Assembly (NCBI GenBank): GCA_016617855.1
Contig: JAECUM010004980.1
Coordinates: 34,876-98,875, forward strand
Direction: 5' to 3'
From: Megalonaias nervosa
Lineage: Eukaryota; Mollusca; Bivalvia; Unionida; Unionidae
Length of the DNA stretch: 64,000 nt
Positions 54,016-63,836 of the stretch are shown here, piece by piece; the stretch's first letter is position 1; each line of letters starts with the position of its first letter. Both the position numbers and the translations under genes were made by a program. Below the pieces are notes generated by a model. It was given only the letters and a program-made list of their open reading frames with translations. It did no database searches and had not been told where the DNA came from.

Positions 54016-57000
54016 ATGCTGAAATTGCGAGACATTGCTAAAAAGAGCATTATCAAATCCGAAAAAATTGCTTCTGCATTTTCAGGATACGATAACAGTT
54101 ACAAACTCGACGATCAGACTATTTTAGCTACTTTTAGCTCTACAAATTTATATCATCTTTTACAACCCGTTATAGCTCAAGAACTTGCGGCTCATAAAAG
54201 CATCAAACTCATAGTCCAATATCATACGATTTTATCAAAGTTACACGCAGTCGAAGATGTACTTTTGGAAACAAAAAGTTTTGACAGCGAAGTCTCGGAG
54301 CCCTATTTAACAGCTAAATCGAGGAAGATATTAACTGGAACAAACATTGCCATGGTCGCCGATGAAATACATCAAGAAATAAACAAAAAACTAGAGGAAT
54401 TTACTTCGTCAGGGTCAGGATGGAAATTCGAAATGATAAAAGCAGTTTTATTTCACACAGCAAAATATAACGTACTTCGCGGTAATTTGTACGTCGATCT
54501 TCCTCAAAAAATTAAGAACAAAAAGTGCTGTATAAATGTCAAAAACAACGATGACAAATGTTTCCAGTGGTCTATTCTTTCCGCGATGTTTCCCAAAGAA
54601 CAAAATTCCGATCGCGTCAACAAGTATTTTCCGCACAAGAACGAACTAAATTTTGATGGCATCAACTTTCCAGTAGCAGAAAATCATATACCAAAGTTTG
54701 AAAAACAAAACGGTATCTCAGTAAATGTTTTCGGACTAGACGAACGAGAAAACGTTTACCCTAGATATATCTCAGAAAATGCTTCGCAAAAGACAATAAA
54801 TTTATTATTTTTTCAGGGACATTACTGTTGGATAAAAAACTTTAACGGATTAGTTGGCGGACAGTACAGTAAAAACAAAAACAAGAAATATTTCTGTTAT
54901 AGATGTCTGCACGGATTTACTAGCGATGAAAGACTGCAAGAGCATCTCAAATACTGCGTCAATGTCCAAAAAATAACTATGCCTAGCGAAAAAGAAAAAA
55001 TATTAAAATTTAAAAATTATAATCATAAACTAAGTATTCCTTTTGTTATTTACGCTGATTTCGAGTGTCTACTCGTTCCCGTGGCTGGAGCAGAAAATAA
55101 TCCGAACAAATCAAATACCAGAAAAATACAACAGCATATTCCTTGCGGTGTAGCTTATAAAGTAGTTTGTTGCGCCAGCGATAAATTTTCATCTCCGATA
55201 AGGTTATATAGTTGTGAAAATCCTGCCGTGTGGTTACTAAAAAATTTAATAGACGAAGTTAATACAATTTCTAACAGATTACTTAGAACAGCTCCGATCA
55301 GAATAACGTCTAAACAACAACTCGACTTTGATGAGGCAGTTAGTTGTCATATTTGTGAACAGTTGCTGGCGGACTCCAAGGTGCGAGATCACTGTCATTT
55401 GACCGGCCAATATCGCGGAGCAGCTCATAACAGTTGCAATTTGAAATTTCATGCTCCAGATTTTATTCCCGTAGTTTTACATAACTTTCGTGGCTATGAC
55501 AGTCACATCATTGTAGAAGCTTTTGGTGATAAAAACATTAAAGCTAAACTAAAACTAAATAACGTGATAAAATGTATTCCAAATAATTTTGAAAAGTATA
55601 TGTCGGTGACCCTCGGCAAATTACGCTTTATCGACAGCATGCAATTTATGGCAGCATCATTAGACGAGCTCGTTAAAGGCTGCAGTATTTTCAATAATCT
55701 ACGAAGCTGCTTCGGTGAAAACTATGTCGATCTGACAAAAAAAGGTATCTTTCCTTATGAGTACCTTGACGATTGGAGCAGATTTAATGAAACTTCTCTA
55801 CTTAGCAAAGATAAATTTTACTCGCAGCTCAAGAATGAAAACATCAGCGACGATGAGTATAAATATGCACAAGATATGTGGAATAAATTTGCTTGTAAAA
55901 CATTTGGCGATTATCACGAATTATATCTGAAAACGGATGTATTATTGCTAGCAGATATTTTCGAGAATTTTCGTCAGGTTAGTCATGCAAATTACGGATT
56001 AGACCCCTGTTGGTATTATTCTGCTCCAGGGCTGTCTTGGGACGCTCTACTAAAAACTAGCAAAATAGAATTAGATCTCTTAACAGATGTCGATATGTTT
56101 AACTTTATTGAAAAAGGCATCAGAGGCGGAATTAGCGTCATAACAAAAAAATATGCAGCAGCTAATAATAAATATTTGAAAAGTTATGATAAAAATCGTC
56201 CGTCGAGTTACATTATTTATTTAGATTGTGTGAATTTGTACGGGTGGAGTATGGCACAGCCAATGCCTTGCGGTGGGTTTCATTGGATAACTTCAAACCA
56301 ATTTCTTAAAGAAACTGAAAAAATCTTCCGAAAGATATTTCATACTTTGTTGAAGTTGATCTAGACTATCCCAGTTCGTTACATGATCTACATAACGACT
56401 ATCCGTTTTGCGCAGAGTCGATGACGATTGATTACAGTTTATTATCGCCTGAACAACGAGCAATGACAACGGCAAAAGTTCTATCGTTAACAAGCTAGTT
56501 CCAAATTTGTTAGATAAAAGAAATTACGTCATGCATTACAAAAATCTAAAGCAAGCAGTAGATGCTGGACTAATTCTGAGAAAAGTCCATCGCGTGTTAA
56601 AGTTTAATCAGTCGCGGTGGATGGCGGATTATATTGACCTAAATACGAAACGTCGTGCCGTGCTAAAACCGAATTTGAGAAAAACTTTTTCAAGTTAATG
56701 AACAACTCAGTGTTTGGTAAGACTATGGAAAATATACGCAGGAGAGTTTCGATTGAAATTGTTAATGATATCAATCGCAGAAATAAATTAGTTAGCGACG
56801 ATGGTTTTGTTAGTATGAAAATATTTAATGAAAATCTTGCCGCAATACAACGACGAAAGACAAATTTAAAGTTAAATAAGCCAATCTATGTTGGTGCAGC
56901 TGTACTTGATATATCAAAGTGGCTGATGTACGATTTTCATTATAATTTTACCAAAAAAATGTGGCCAGATTCAGAGTTGCTATTTACTGATACTGACTCT

Positions 57001-57462
57001 CTAGTATATAAGATAAAATGTGATAATGTCTATCAGGATATTTACGATAATAAAGATTTGTTCGATTTATCAGATTATCCAACTTGTAGTGAATTTCATG
57101 ATAATTCTAACAAGAAAGTTATTGGAAAAATAAAAGATGAGTTTATGTTTGTACCGGTAAGAGAGTTTGTTGGACTAAGAAGCAAAATGTATGCTGTTAT
57201 ATTAGATGACAATAAACTGACCAAGAAAGCTAAAGGCATCCCTCGAGGATATGTGAAAAAGATGATGCATTTTGATGATTTCAAAGCGGCTCTTAACAAT
57301 AGCGTCAGTTTTATTAAAACCAATGTAATTAGGACTAATTATCATAAGCTTGAAACAAATACAATTATAAAACGTGGACTAAGTAATTTCGATGATAAAA
57401 GGTATTGCAAAGACAGAATTAATACTCTCGCGCTTGGACATTATTTAAGTAATATTGTCTAA
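54016..57462 (+). pseudogene. Protein-primed family B DNA polymerase with frameshifts (element A)
   Basis: Frame after TATATAATG opens MLKLRDIAKKSIIKSEKIAS. A zinc-finger-like CYRCLHGFTSDERLQEHLKY follows near residue 295, then exonuclease motifs VIYADFECLL (~345), NFRGYDSHII (~488) and YLKTDVLLLADIF (~635), and a CHICEQLL ... VRDHCHLTGQYRG zinc module between them. Polymerase motif A is IYLDCVNLYGWSM (~732), motif B KLMNNSVFGKTMEN (56692-56733) and motif C LFTDTDSLVY (~56980-57010). At least three frameshifts (~56320, ~56475, ~56665) lie between motifs A and B, the first in GAAAAAATC. It would replicate the element from protein-primed ends. Confidence 0.85.
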
Positions 57463-57529
57463 GCATCAGAAATAATGTTTTGAAAATTTAACATTAGCCG
57501 ATGGAGTTAATAGCAAAATAAAAAAAATA

Positions 57530-57883
57530 ATGGTCAATAACCAACAATTATCATTTGAATTTAATGATGAAGTTTCAGGTATTTGTTTTAGTAAATTTGA
57601 TAGAATAAAACTTTCTCTTATTAGAACAGACGATAGCGAGTATTTTCCGTATCTCGAAAATCTGCGAAACGAGCTTGCACAAAAATATGAAAATTTACAT
57701 AATCCAATAAGCCAAGGTCAGTACACAAAAATTAATATCGACCTGGACAGATCAAAGGTTTTTGCAAAAGGTAGCAAATATATTCTTAGCAAATTAGCAA
57801 TGAAAGATCTATTTGAAAGTCGCCGTAAGGTATCTGGTATGATTAAATTTTTTCTGTATAATCAAGATAACATGTTATACTAA
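57530..57883 (+). CDS. Unknown protein, 117 aa (element A)
   Basis: Intact frame opening MVNNQQLSFEFNDEVSGICF, with INIDLDRSKVFAKGSKYILS and a basic C-terminus. It follows the polymerase by 67 nt on the same strand. No domain recognised; late small genes at this position are common in Polintons. Confidence 0.45.
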   Translation: MVNNQQLSFEFNDEVSGICFSKFDRIKLSLIRTDDSEYFPYLENLRNELAQKYENLHNPISQGQYTKINIDLDRSKVFAKGSKYILSKLAMKDLFESRRKVSGMIKFFLYNQDNMLY

Positions 57884-58852
57884 TAGCGAGTGTGAACACA
57901 TTAATGATAGGAACAGAAATATAGCTTTTTCTGTATATGCTCATGTTTTAAAAAAGGGAGATAATAACGCTAGGGTTTAGTTTAAAATCATTCGCGAGTT
58001 GTCGAACGTAAATATATAGTGTAATATAAGTTATAGCTAAAAATGTTGTTTCTGTTCCTAATTTGATTAATCAGATTTAAGATCGAGTTGTTTATTGTTT
58101 CTTAATTAAATGTAAATCTGATAGTATATATAAGACTTACAAATCCTTGTATTTGCTAAAGTAATTAGAAATGCCCTTTACGTAAATAATATACTGTATA
58201 TTTCCTTAAGTCCAACCGTATATGACCGATGAAATGCTCAAATCTGGTTGCGAGGGCATATTTTAGTCTGTGCAGTTTTTGTTATTAAGTAATTAGTAAA
58301 ACAAACAAGATAATCTATGATCTGCATAATGCTATTTCACATTTGTATCTTTTTGTCTTTTGTTTACTTCTACTTGCAAGAACGCATATGCGTATTCACT
58401 TTCCATAGGAATTATTGATTTCTTCTCTGCAGTTCGTTCAGTCGCCATAGAAACAGCCCATTTTGTCTGCTGTAACAACTATAATTACGCCTGGCCAAGC
58501 AATTCAGGTCATGTTTATAGCTGGCATTGGAAAATCCGTTTTATATACAAAATAAAATCATATATTTCTAGATTTTATTTATAATAATGTTTTCAAAATA
58601 GATATTTTTATCTTTTTTGTCACTTAGTTTAGCCTCGACTTTGTGAGCGAGTGTCATTGTAAAGTCCATACTGCTAGCATTAAATTTCGCTTTTATGTGT
58701 AATGTGAAATCAAAAATTAATGTATTCTCTTATTATTTATAATTTATCGTTTTTAAAACAGAAAATATAATGCAAAATTACGTGTTTTCATAATCAGAAA
58801 ATGTAATGCTGTTTTTGTTAAGTATATATTAACTAATTCAATATATTTATGT
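57884..58852. other. Non-coding right part of element A
   Basis: No supported gene. AGGAACAGAAATATAGCT (57909-57926) and TTTCTGTTCCT (58049-58059) are inverted, and ATCAGATTTAA / TAAATCTGAT near 58070-58120 likewise. The open frame at 58360-58584 has no recognisable features. Confidence 0.5.
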
Positions 58853-59135
58853 AATGGTTCGATAGCTCATTGCTAGCGCGTTGAAACTCTCATCCTGGCG
58901 TCGGTGGTTCGAAACCCGAGAAAGGCAAATTGTCTGCGGGGGCGATTTTAGGCCAAGATTTATAATCTATTGGGGGCCTTGGCCAGCCCCAGTCTATTTG
59001 TGAATAGAAATTAGTATACCTACCCACGTGTCAACACGTAGTAGGTGTCAGTTTTGCACCCCTACGGATTTGATATTTGGGGGTGGGTGTGCTAGTTTAT
59101 ATATTCACAAATAGAGAAAAGGCCATCATCATCAT
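58853..59135 (+). mobile_element. tRNA-derived SINE, family C, inserted in element A
   Basis: The head reads GGTTCGATAGCTCATTGCTA with GTGGTTCGAAACCC as B box. The body contains a perfect inverted pair CTATTTGTGAATA (58994-59006) and TATTCACAAATAG (59102-59114), and ends in an ATC repeat. It shows that element A has been resident long enough to acquire a SINE. Confidence 0.65.
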
Positions 59136-59138
59136 TGT

Positions 59139-59241
59139 ATATAACCACTATCTTCATTGTATATATCATAATCACCTTCATTGTATATAACCATTATCTT
59201 CATTGTATATAACTATTATCTTCATTGTATATAATCATAAA
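59139..59241 (+). repeat. Short tandem repeat (CTTCATTGTATATAACCATTAT type)
   Basis: About five imperfect units of 21-30 bp built on TCATTGTATATAA follow the SINE. Confidence 0.75.
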
Positions 59242-59700
59242 TGTGACCTCTGAACTTGCTCGGATGTCAAAAGGCAACCGGGGGTTTCACAAAGGTCAAA
59301 ATGTGCCGTCCGCAAAAATCAACATCACATGACCATCTGTAAATATATAATCATTGTTCATCAATCAGTTTATATGTGACCTCTGAACTTGCTCGGATGT
59401 CAAAAGGCAACCGAGGGGTTCACATAGGTCAAAATGTGCCGTCCGCAAAAATCAACATCACATGGCCATCTGTAAATATATAATCATTGTTCATCAATCA
59501 GTTTATATGTGACCTCTGGTCCTCCTAAGATGTTGTTTGACACCTTAGGGGATCACATGGGGTTTGTGTTTCGTCTTTCGAATTTCCTCTGGTCCTACTA
59601 AGATGTTGTTTGACACCTTAGGGGATCACATGGGGATTAATTCAGAATGCTCCTGAACTTGCCAGCATGTTATATGACAAGCTGGGAGTTCATATGGAGT
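59240..59700 (+). repeat. Tandem array of ~133-bp repeats and hairpin motifs
   Basis: Two near-identical 133 bp copies start with ATGTGACCTCTGAACTTGCT (near 59240 and 59373). A third start switches to GGTCCTCCTAAGATGTTGTT, itself duplicated at ~59590. The recurrent core pairs with itself: CCTAAGATGTTGTTTGACAC followed by CTTAGG, and GAACTTGCCAGC ... GCTGGGAGTTC. It lies next to the right TIR. Confidence 0.75.
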
Positions 59701-59745
59701 TGTATATATGTATATATGTTTTATAAAAATATATTTTTTATAATT

Positions 59746-60021
59746 TTATAGCTTATCAAATAATATATCGATCATGTTATCGATAAATGTCATCACATCA
59801 TCTGCCCAGCCGGCAATTCTCATATCATTTTCAGTCGCGAATAACCATACTGACCCATATTTCGGCGATATATGATAGCCTACTTTTTTAATACAATCGC
59901 TTATTATTTTAGGTTTTATACCAGTATATGCTGACGCTGCTTTGATCGAATTAAATCTTTTACAAAATCTATTTGTTAGATCAAATCCAATATGTCTGAT
60001 TGATGGTTTATAATAAGACAT
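59746..60021 (-). CDS. NUMOD1-like DNA-binding protein in the right TIR
   Basis: The copy of 43135-43431 in the right TIR, 91 residues, opening MSYYKPSIRHIGFDLTNRF and with substitutions such as DCIKK for DYIKK and WADDV for WVDDM. The last residues (DILFDKL) differ because the TIR ends there. Confidence 0.55.
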   Translation of the reverse strand: MSYYKPSIRHIGFDLTNRFCKRFNSIKAASAYTGIKPKIISDCIKKVGYHISPKYGSVWLFATENDMRIAGWADDVMTFIDNMIDILFDKL

Positions 60022-60261
60022 TATATATATTTCATTTGTTTAATATAACATTTTGACTAATAAGTACATAGTAGTAGGAATAGATGATGCATCCTCTCTC
60101 AGAGACACCCCTGCCCACAAAGCATATTTTTGTCAGAAAATGTGTTATCGTGTAAAAGTCATCATTTTGAGCTAACAAAGGCTGCTGACAAAGATGTTAA
60201 CGTAGAACGCTTTGGGGGGCAGGGGGGTCTCTGAGAGAGGATCATCATCTATTCATACTAC
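59757..60261 (-). repeat. Right terminal inverted repeat of element A
   Basis: Complement of 42894-43402. It contains the same fold-back arms (inner 60067-60116, outer 60213-60261) and ends CATACTAC next to TACAGC. Confidence 0.9.
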
Positions 60262-60267
60262 TACAGC
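60262..60267. repeat. Target-site duplication of element A, right copy (TACAGC)
   Basis: Identical to 42888-42893. Confidence 0.85.
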
Positions 60268-60424
60268 AACGACAGCATACTCCAAACTATCATCTCTGAT
60301 CTCCTCGTCGTTCAACGATGGTAGAATATCCGATGAAGAATTCAGCGCGATGGTAAAAATTTACAATGAAGTATTTGACGACGGTGACAAAGTCACTGTT
60401 GATGTAATCAGGGATTTAGAATAA
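60268..60424 (+). pseudogene. Two-helix membrane protein, 3' part (element B)
   Basis: The frame continues directly from 42571-42893 when element A and one TSD are left out of account: TAYSKLSSLISSSFNDG and ISDEEFSAMVKIYNEVF, ending at 60424. The same C-terminal segment occurs in element C at ~19335-19440. This confirms that A split a single gene. Confidence 0.75.
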
Positions 60425-60437
60425 TAATAGTATAATA

Positions 60438-61864
60438 ATGACAACGTCCTTCACCGAGTCAAGGGAATTACTACAGCAAATCGTCACTAATACTGCTCCG
60501 GTAAGAACTACAATGATATCAGCGAGTTCAACTAATCCTGAATTCAGTATTAATTTTCCTACCGCAATTCCAGCAATAGAAGTTGGCCAAATATCAGGTC
60601 GAAATCGTTTGGTGGACTTCAGCCGAATAATTCATTAGCATTTGCAAATAAAAACCGCGACGACGGAACTCCATATTGGCAAGTAGTCAGTATTCCAACG
60701 GGCAGTTATCAAATCGAACAGATGAATGAAGAATTCCAGCGCAGGATTAAATCTATAACAGGAAAAGAATCAAAGATAGCCATTACCGACCATGAGCCAA
60801 CGTTATCAGCTGCGATAGAAATTCTTTCACCGACTACGCCGTAGACATTTATCAGTCTTCGATCAGAACTGTGCTTGGTTGGCCCGAGATTGTGCCTGAA
60901 TATCAAGGTCCACCAGAACAGACCAAAAAGGAATTTCTTACAACAGAAAAAACATTTATAAAAATTCCAGAATATTATTACGATAAACGTTTTTATAATC
61001 TTTCTTGGTTAAACCTGACCATCCATCATTTAATATTGATAGCGATGGAACAAGAATTCCTAAATATCCTAATGCAATAGCTGATGTGGTATTGAAACCA
61101 ATAAAAAAAGAAATTATTTATGAAAAACCGATTAACGAATATTCTGCCATGATTGATCTTCAATACAATCGTAAAATTATTGATTTAGTGAATCTCTTTT
61201 TGTCATTATCACAAATCTACAATGAAGATACAAAACAACAGATCATTGAAACAATATTACATTTAAATAAAGTTAGATCAGATTTGAATATCATTAATCA
61301 ATCCATTATCTTAGAAGTGATTGGATATGAAGGGTTGCACTCAAAAGCACGAGAAATTTATCTTGATCATTATAAAATAACCAGAGAAAAATTACCAACA
61401 TTTGTGATACCAGAATTCGATGCAGACAGATTAAAAAGGAGACTCGGCGATTTATTGACAATTACTTTCCCAGAATCCTCGAATCGTGGAAAAAAATAGC
61501 CCCACCGCAAAATATTCTCAGATATAATAATAATCCCAACAATGAAGGCCGTCATGTCTCGCCGGGCATCGTCAATATCACATCAACGATCGCAGTCAAT
61601 CTAGTATGTGATGTCATTGATGGTAGTTATCAAGTTGACGCTGAAAAATGCAATCAAGCCCAACAAGGATACATTCTGTATTCATTTACACCTCAAGTAC
61701 CCCCAGGCTATTTGATTTTATCAGAACCAATCAATGTTGTTTATTTAAAATGTCATAGTCCATGTTTATCGCGGATACATTTCAAACTTACTGACCAGAC
61801 TGGACACTTGCTGGACCTTAGGTCGGAGATGCTAAATATAAATCTGTATTTGCGTTCGCCCTGA
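60438..61864 (+). pseudogene. Minor capsid (penton-like) protein, long form, pseudogene (element B)
   Basis: It opens MTTSFTESRELLQQIVTN. Frameshifts near 60590, 60835, 60990 and 61490 split it. The C-terminal part, open from ~61495, has YSFTPQVPPGYLILSEP and LTDQTGHLLDLRSEML and ends at 61862-61864. The middle (NEYSAMIDLQYNRKIIDLV) is a helical insert absent from the 297-residue protein of A. Copy C (19530-20989) has the same layout. Confidence 0.65.
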
Positions 61865-62332
61865 TAAAATCAGGGAACGTGATCATAGATCTCACATTTG
61901 TAGAGCGTGATCGCCGTAACATAGTCCGTGATAATTATCACGGCGGAAAACACCAAGCAAAAAAAAAAAAAAAAACTGTCCCCCTTGACGTTGTCAAGCA
62001 CTAAGTCAAGGATTTTTTTTACCCCCGTGATATAATCACGGATTTTATCAGGGTCAGAAATGAATTATCCTTCTTTTTTAGCTGGTTCAGTAAGTCAAGG
62101 ATAGAACGGTTATCTGGTCAATCCGAGACCTCCACGACCGATGGAGAATCGGGTTATTTCATATATAATATCTCAATGAATAACGCGATTCCCCATCGGT
62201 CATGGAGGTCTTCATTTAACAAAATAACTGTTCTATCATTGTTGAGGAATCTATACATATTTCATAATAATAAATAATGAATGTATAGATTCCTCAACGA
62301 TGATAGAACAGTCTCCCGTGACTATGTCACGA
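61860..62332. terminator. Hairpin-dense intergenic block (element B)
   Basis: At least seven self-complementary units occur within 470 bp: CCTGATAAAATCAGG (61860), a perfect 18-nt palindrome CCGTGATAATTATCACGG (61926), CTTGACGTTGTCAAG (61984), CCGTGATATAATCACGG (62025), long arms 62127-62157/62179-62210 around CGACCGATGG-AGAATCG, long arms 62227-62258/62281-62312 around TTCTATCAT and CCTCAAC, and CGTGACTATGTCACG (62318). The block separates the minor-capsid gene from the convergent 157-residue gene. Transcript-end hairpins are one explanation; a replication or packaging structure is another. Confidence 0.6.
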
Positions 62333-62795
62333 CAACGTTACAGGCGACACCATTGGTTTCGTTGTCAACGTCACTACAGTCACTTTCACCATCGGTGCTG
62401 TCACATTCGTCGTTATCTTTCGTCAGTAACTCTTCCGCAACTTCATTCGCGGACATAATATCTCTCAGCTGTTTTATACGAGCGTGTACAAGTCTTTTTG
62501 TTTCATATTCGTGAGATAATTCTGACCTAACCTTTTCGATTGAGCGTGAAAGGGGAACAAATAATTTCACCCGCGTATCTGTAATTGCTGCCAGCGACTG
62601 TAACATCACCTGCTGGATCAGCTTTATGAATCTGTAATCGGAGGGCAGCGTATATTTATTTTCTGATTTCCGAGATTGTAATGATTCAAAATCACGCATA
62701 ATTTTTTCAGGATCAAGTTCATTAGATATTTTTATACCGTCATGTTGTAATTGCTTAATAGCAACAATAATAGCATTAATATTTTCATGATTCAT
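62322..62795 (-). CDS. Unknown protein, 157 aa (element B)
   Basis: Intact minus-strand frame opening MNHENINAIIVAIKQLQHDG, helical through most of its length (FIKLIQQVMLQSLAAITD), with an acidic serine-rich tail (DNDECDSTDGESDCSDVDNE). A decayed copy lies at 21420-21805 in C, at the same place relative to the HNH gene. Function unknown; A has no obvious counterpart. Confidence 0.5.
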   Translation of the reverse strand: MNHENINAIIVAIKQLQHDGIKISNELDPEKIMRDFESLQSRKSENKYTLPSDYRFIKLIQQVMLQSLAAITDTRVKLFVPLSRSIEKVRSELSHEYETKRLVHARIKQLRDIMSANEVAEELLTKDNDECDSTDGESDCSDVDNETNGVACNVVVT

Positions 62796-62967
62796 TAGAT
62801 AATAAGTATTTAATTAATATAAAAATATTTCTGAATAAAAGTAAAAAAATATAAATACATATACCATAACGTTTTGGACACGTTGACGTTGTCAACGCGG
62901 GGAAATATTATTATAAATCAGGATAACTTTAACGGAGAAAGCGTTTGCTTGACGGAGTTATCTCCGT

Positions 62968-63466
62968 TCATTGTGTATACCAAAATTTGATCTTTTGTTT
63001 GAATTTTTTCGAATATGCTAATTTGGTTATATTATTTGCAACACATTTTACTGAAGGTGAGACAATGTCAAAATATTTACCAGCCGCATACATTGATTGG
63101 AAAATTCTTTCTTCACTAGTCTCTGTATTCGTAGATATAACCGACCTGGGTGAATTATCATTATAACCAGATCTTCCAAATTTACAGTTCTGACTCTGTG
63201 TGATAATTCGTAAATTTCCTAAAGAATTATCTTTCGTGTCTGAATTAATGTGATCGATCACAAATCCATCTTCGATCGGGCCATGAAAACATTCAAATAC
63301 AAATCTATGTGAATGATATCTTTTTATTTCCAGCATTAAATCTGAAATAATCAGCATTATCAACAGTGCCGACTGATTTCTTTAATCGACAGTGTCTGAT
63401 GACACCATCACGAGACGCTTCATAATTTTTAATGATGGGATGTTTCACAAATTCGTTGTGCTCCAT
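62968..63466 (-). pseudogene. HNH/NUMOD homing-endonuclease-like protein with a frameshift (element B)
   Basis: From the ATG at 63466 (MEHNEFVKHPIIKNYEASRD) a NUMOD4-like part runs to a shift near 63325. The second piece holds HRFVFECFHGPIEDGFVIDH, INSDTKDNSLGNLRIITQSQ (HNH core) and a NUMOD1-like tail (RIFQSMYAAGKYFDIVS). Similar in design to the enzyme at 53136-53942 in A, and in the same place, upstream of and antisense to the polymerase. Confidence 0.65.
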
Positions 63467-63495
63467 TTATATAGTAATATTATTTGTCTAAATGA

Positions 63496-63785
63496 TTATT
63501 TTGAAAATTTTGCGAGATAGTCTTCGGTGGTTTTTATGGGAGATTCATTATTATATTTCTTATCATAATATCGTTTCAGCTCTCTGTATCTTTTACCACC
63601 ACACTGTACACACAACTGGGTTTTCCTCGTACACCAACACCACATCGTAAACACGGTTTCGGTCCTAGACCCCCTCTGCGAAAGCTCTGCATGTGACGAC
63701 CACAGAATTCACTTACGCAGGATTTATTACAGCGAAGTGAAAATCCTATCATTAACCACTTATATTTGTTATTTGCTTGTATCAT
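63496..63785 (-). pseudogene. Cysteine-rich zinc-binding protein with a frameshift (element B)
   Basis: From the ATG at 63785 the frame gives LRCNKSCVSEFCGRHMQ and GPKPCLRCGVGVRG. After a shift near 63615 it continues with a further C-x2-C and KRYRELKRYYDKKYN up to 63496. Probably a small zinc ribbon; homologue at 23345-23638 in C. Confidence 0.55.
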
Positions 63786-63836
63786 TATGTATATAATTAA
63801 AGTTTAATAAAACATATATTTTGCCTTAATTATAGT

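Larger units (their letters stand above)
42894..60261 (+). mobile_element. Element A: younger Polinton/Maverick, 17.4 kb, nested in element B
   Basis: The element starts AGTAGTATGAATAGATGATG and ends with its complement up to CATACTAC. TIRs of ~505 bp contain a small NUMOD1-like gene each. Between them lie a membrane protein, fibre, ATPase, scaffold-like protein, minor capsid, pVI-like protein, major capsid, two pX-like proteins, protease, zinc ribbon, PLA2-integrase, three small unknown or endonuclease genes, protein-primed polymerase and one more small gene. The core virion genes (ATPase, minor capsid, pVI-like, major capsid) are open, but several other genes have single-base shifts or stops. 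A SINE has inserted near the right end. Confidence 0.92.

Noticed and set aside
58360..58584. 74-codon open frame right of the polymerase in A
   Set aside because: No TATAATG-type context, no domain and no counterpart; treated as non-coding.
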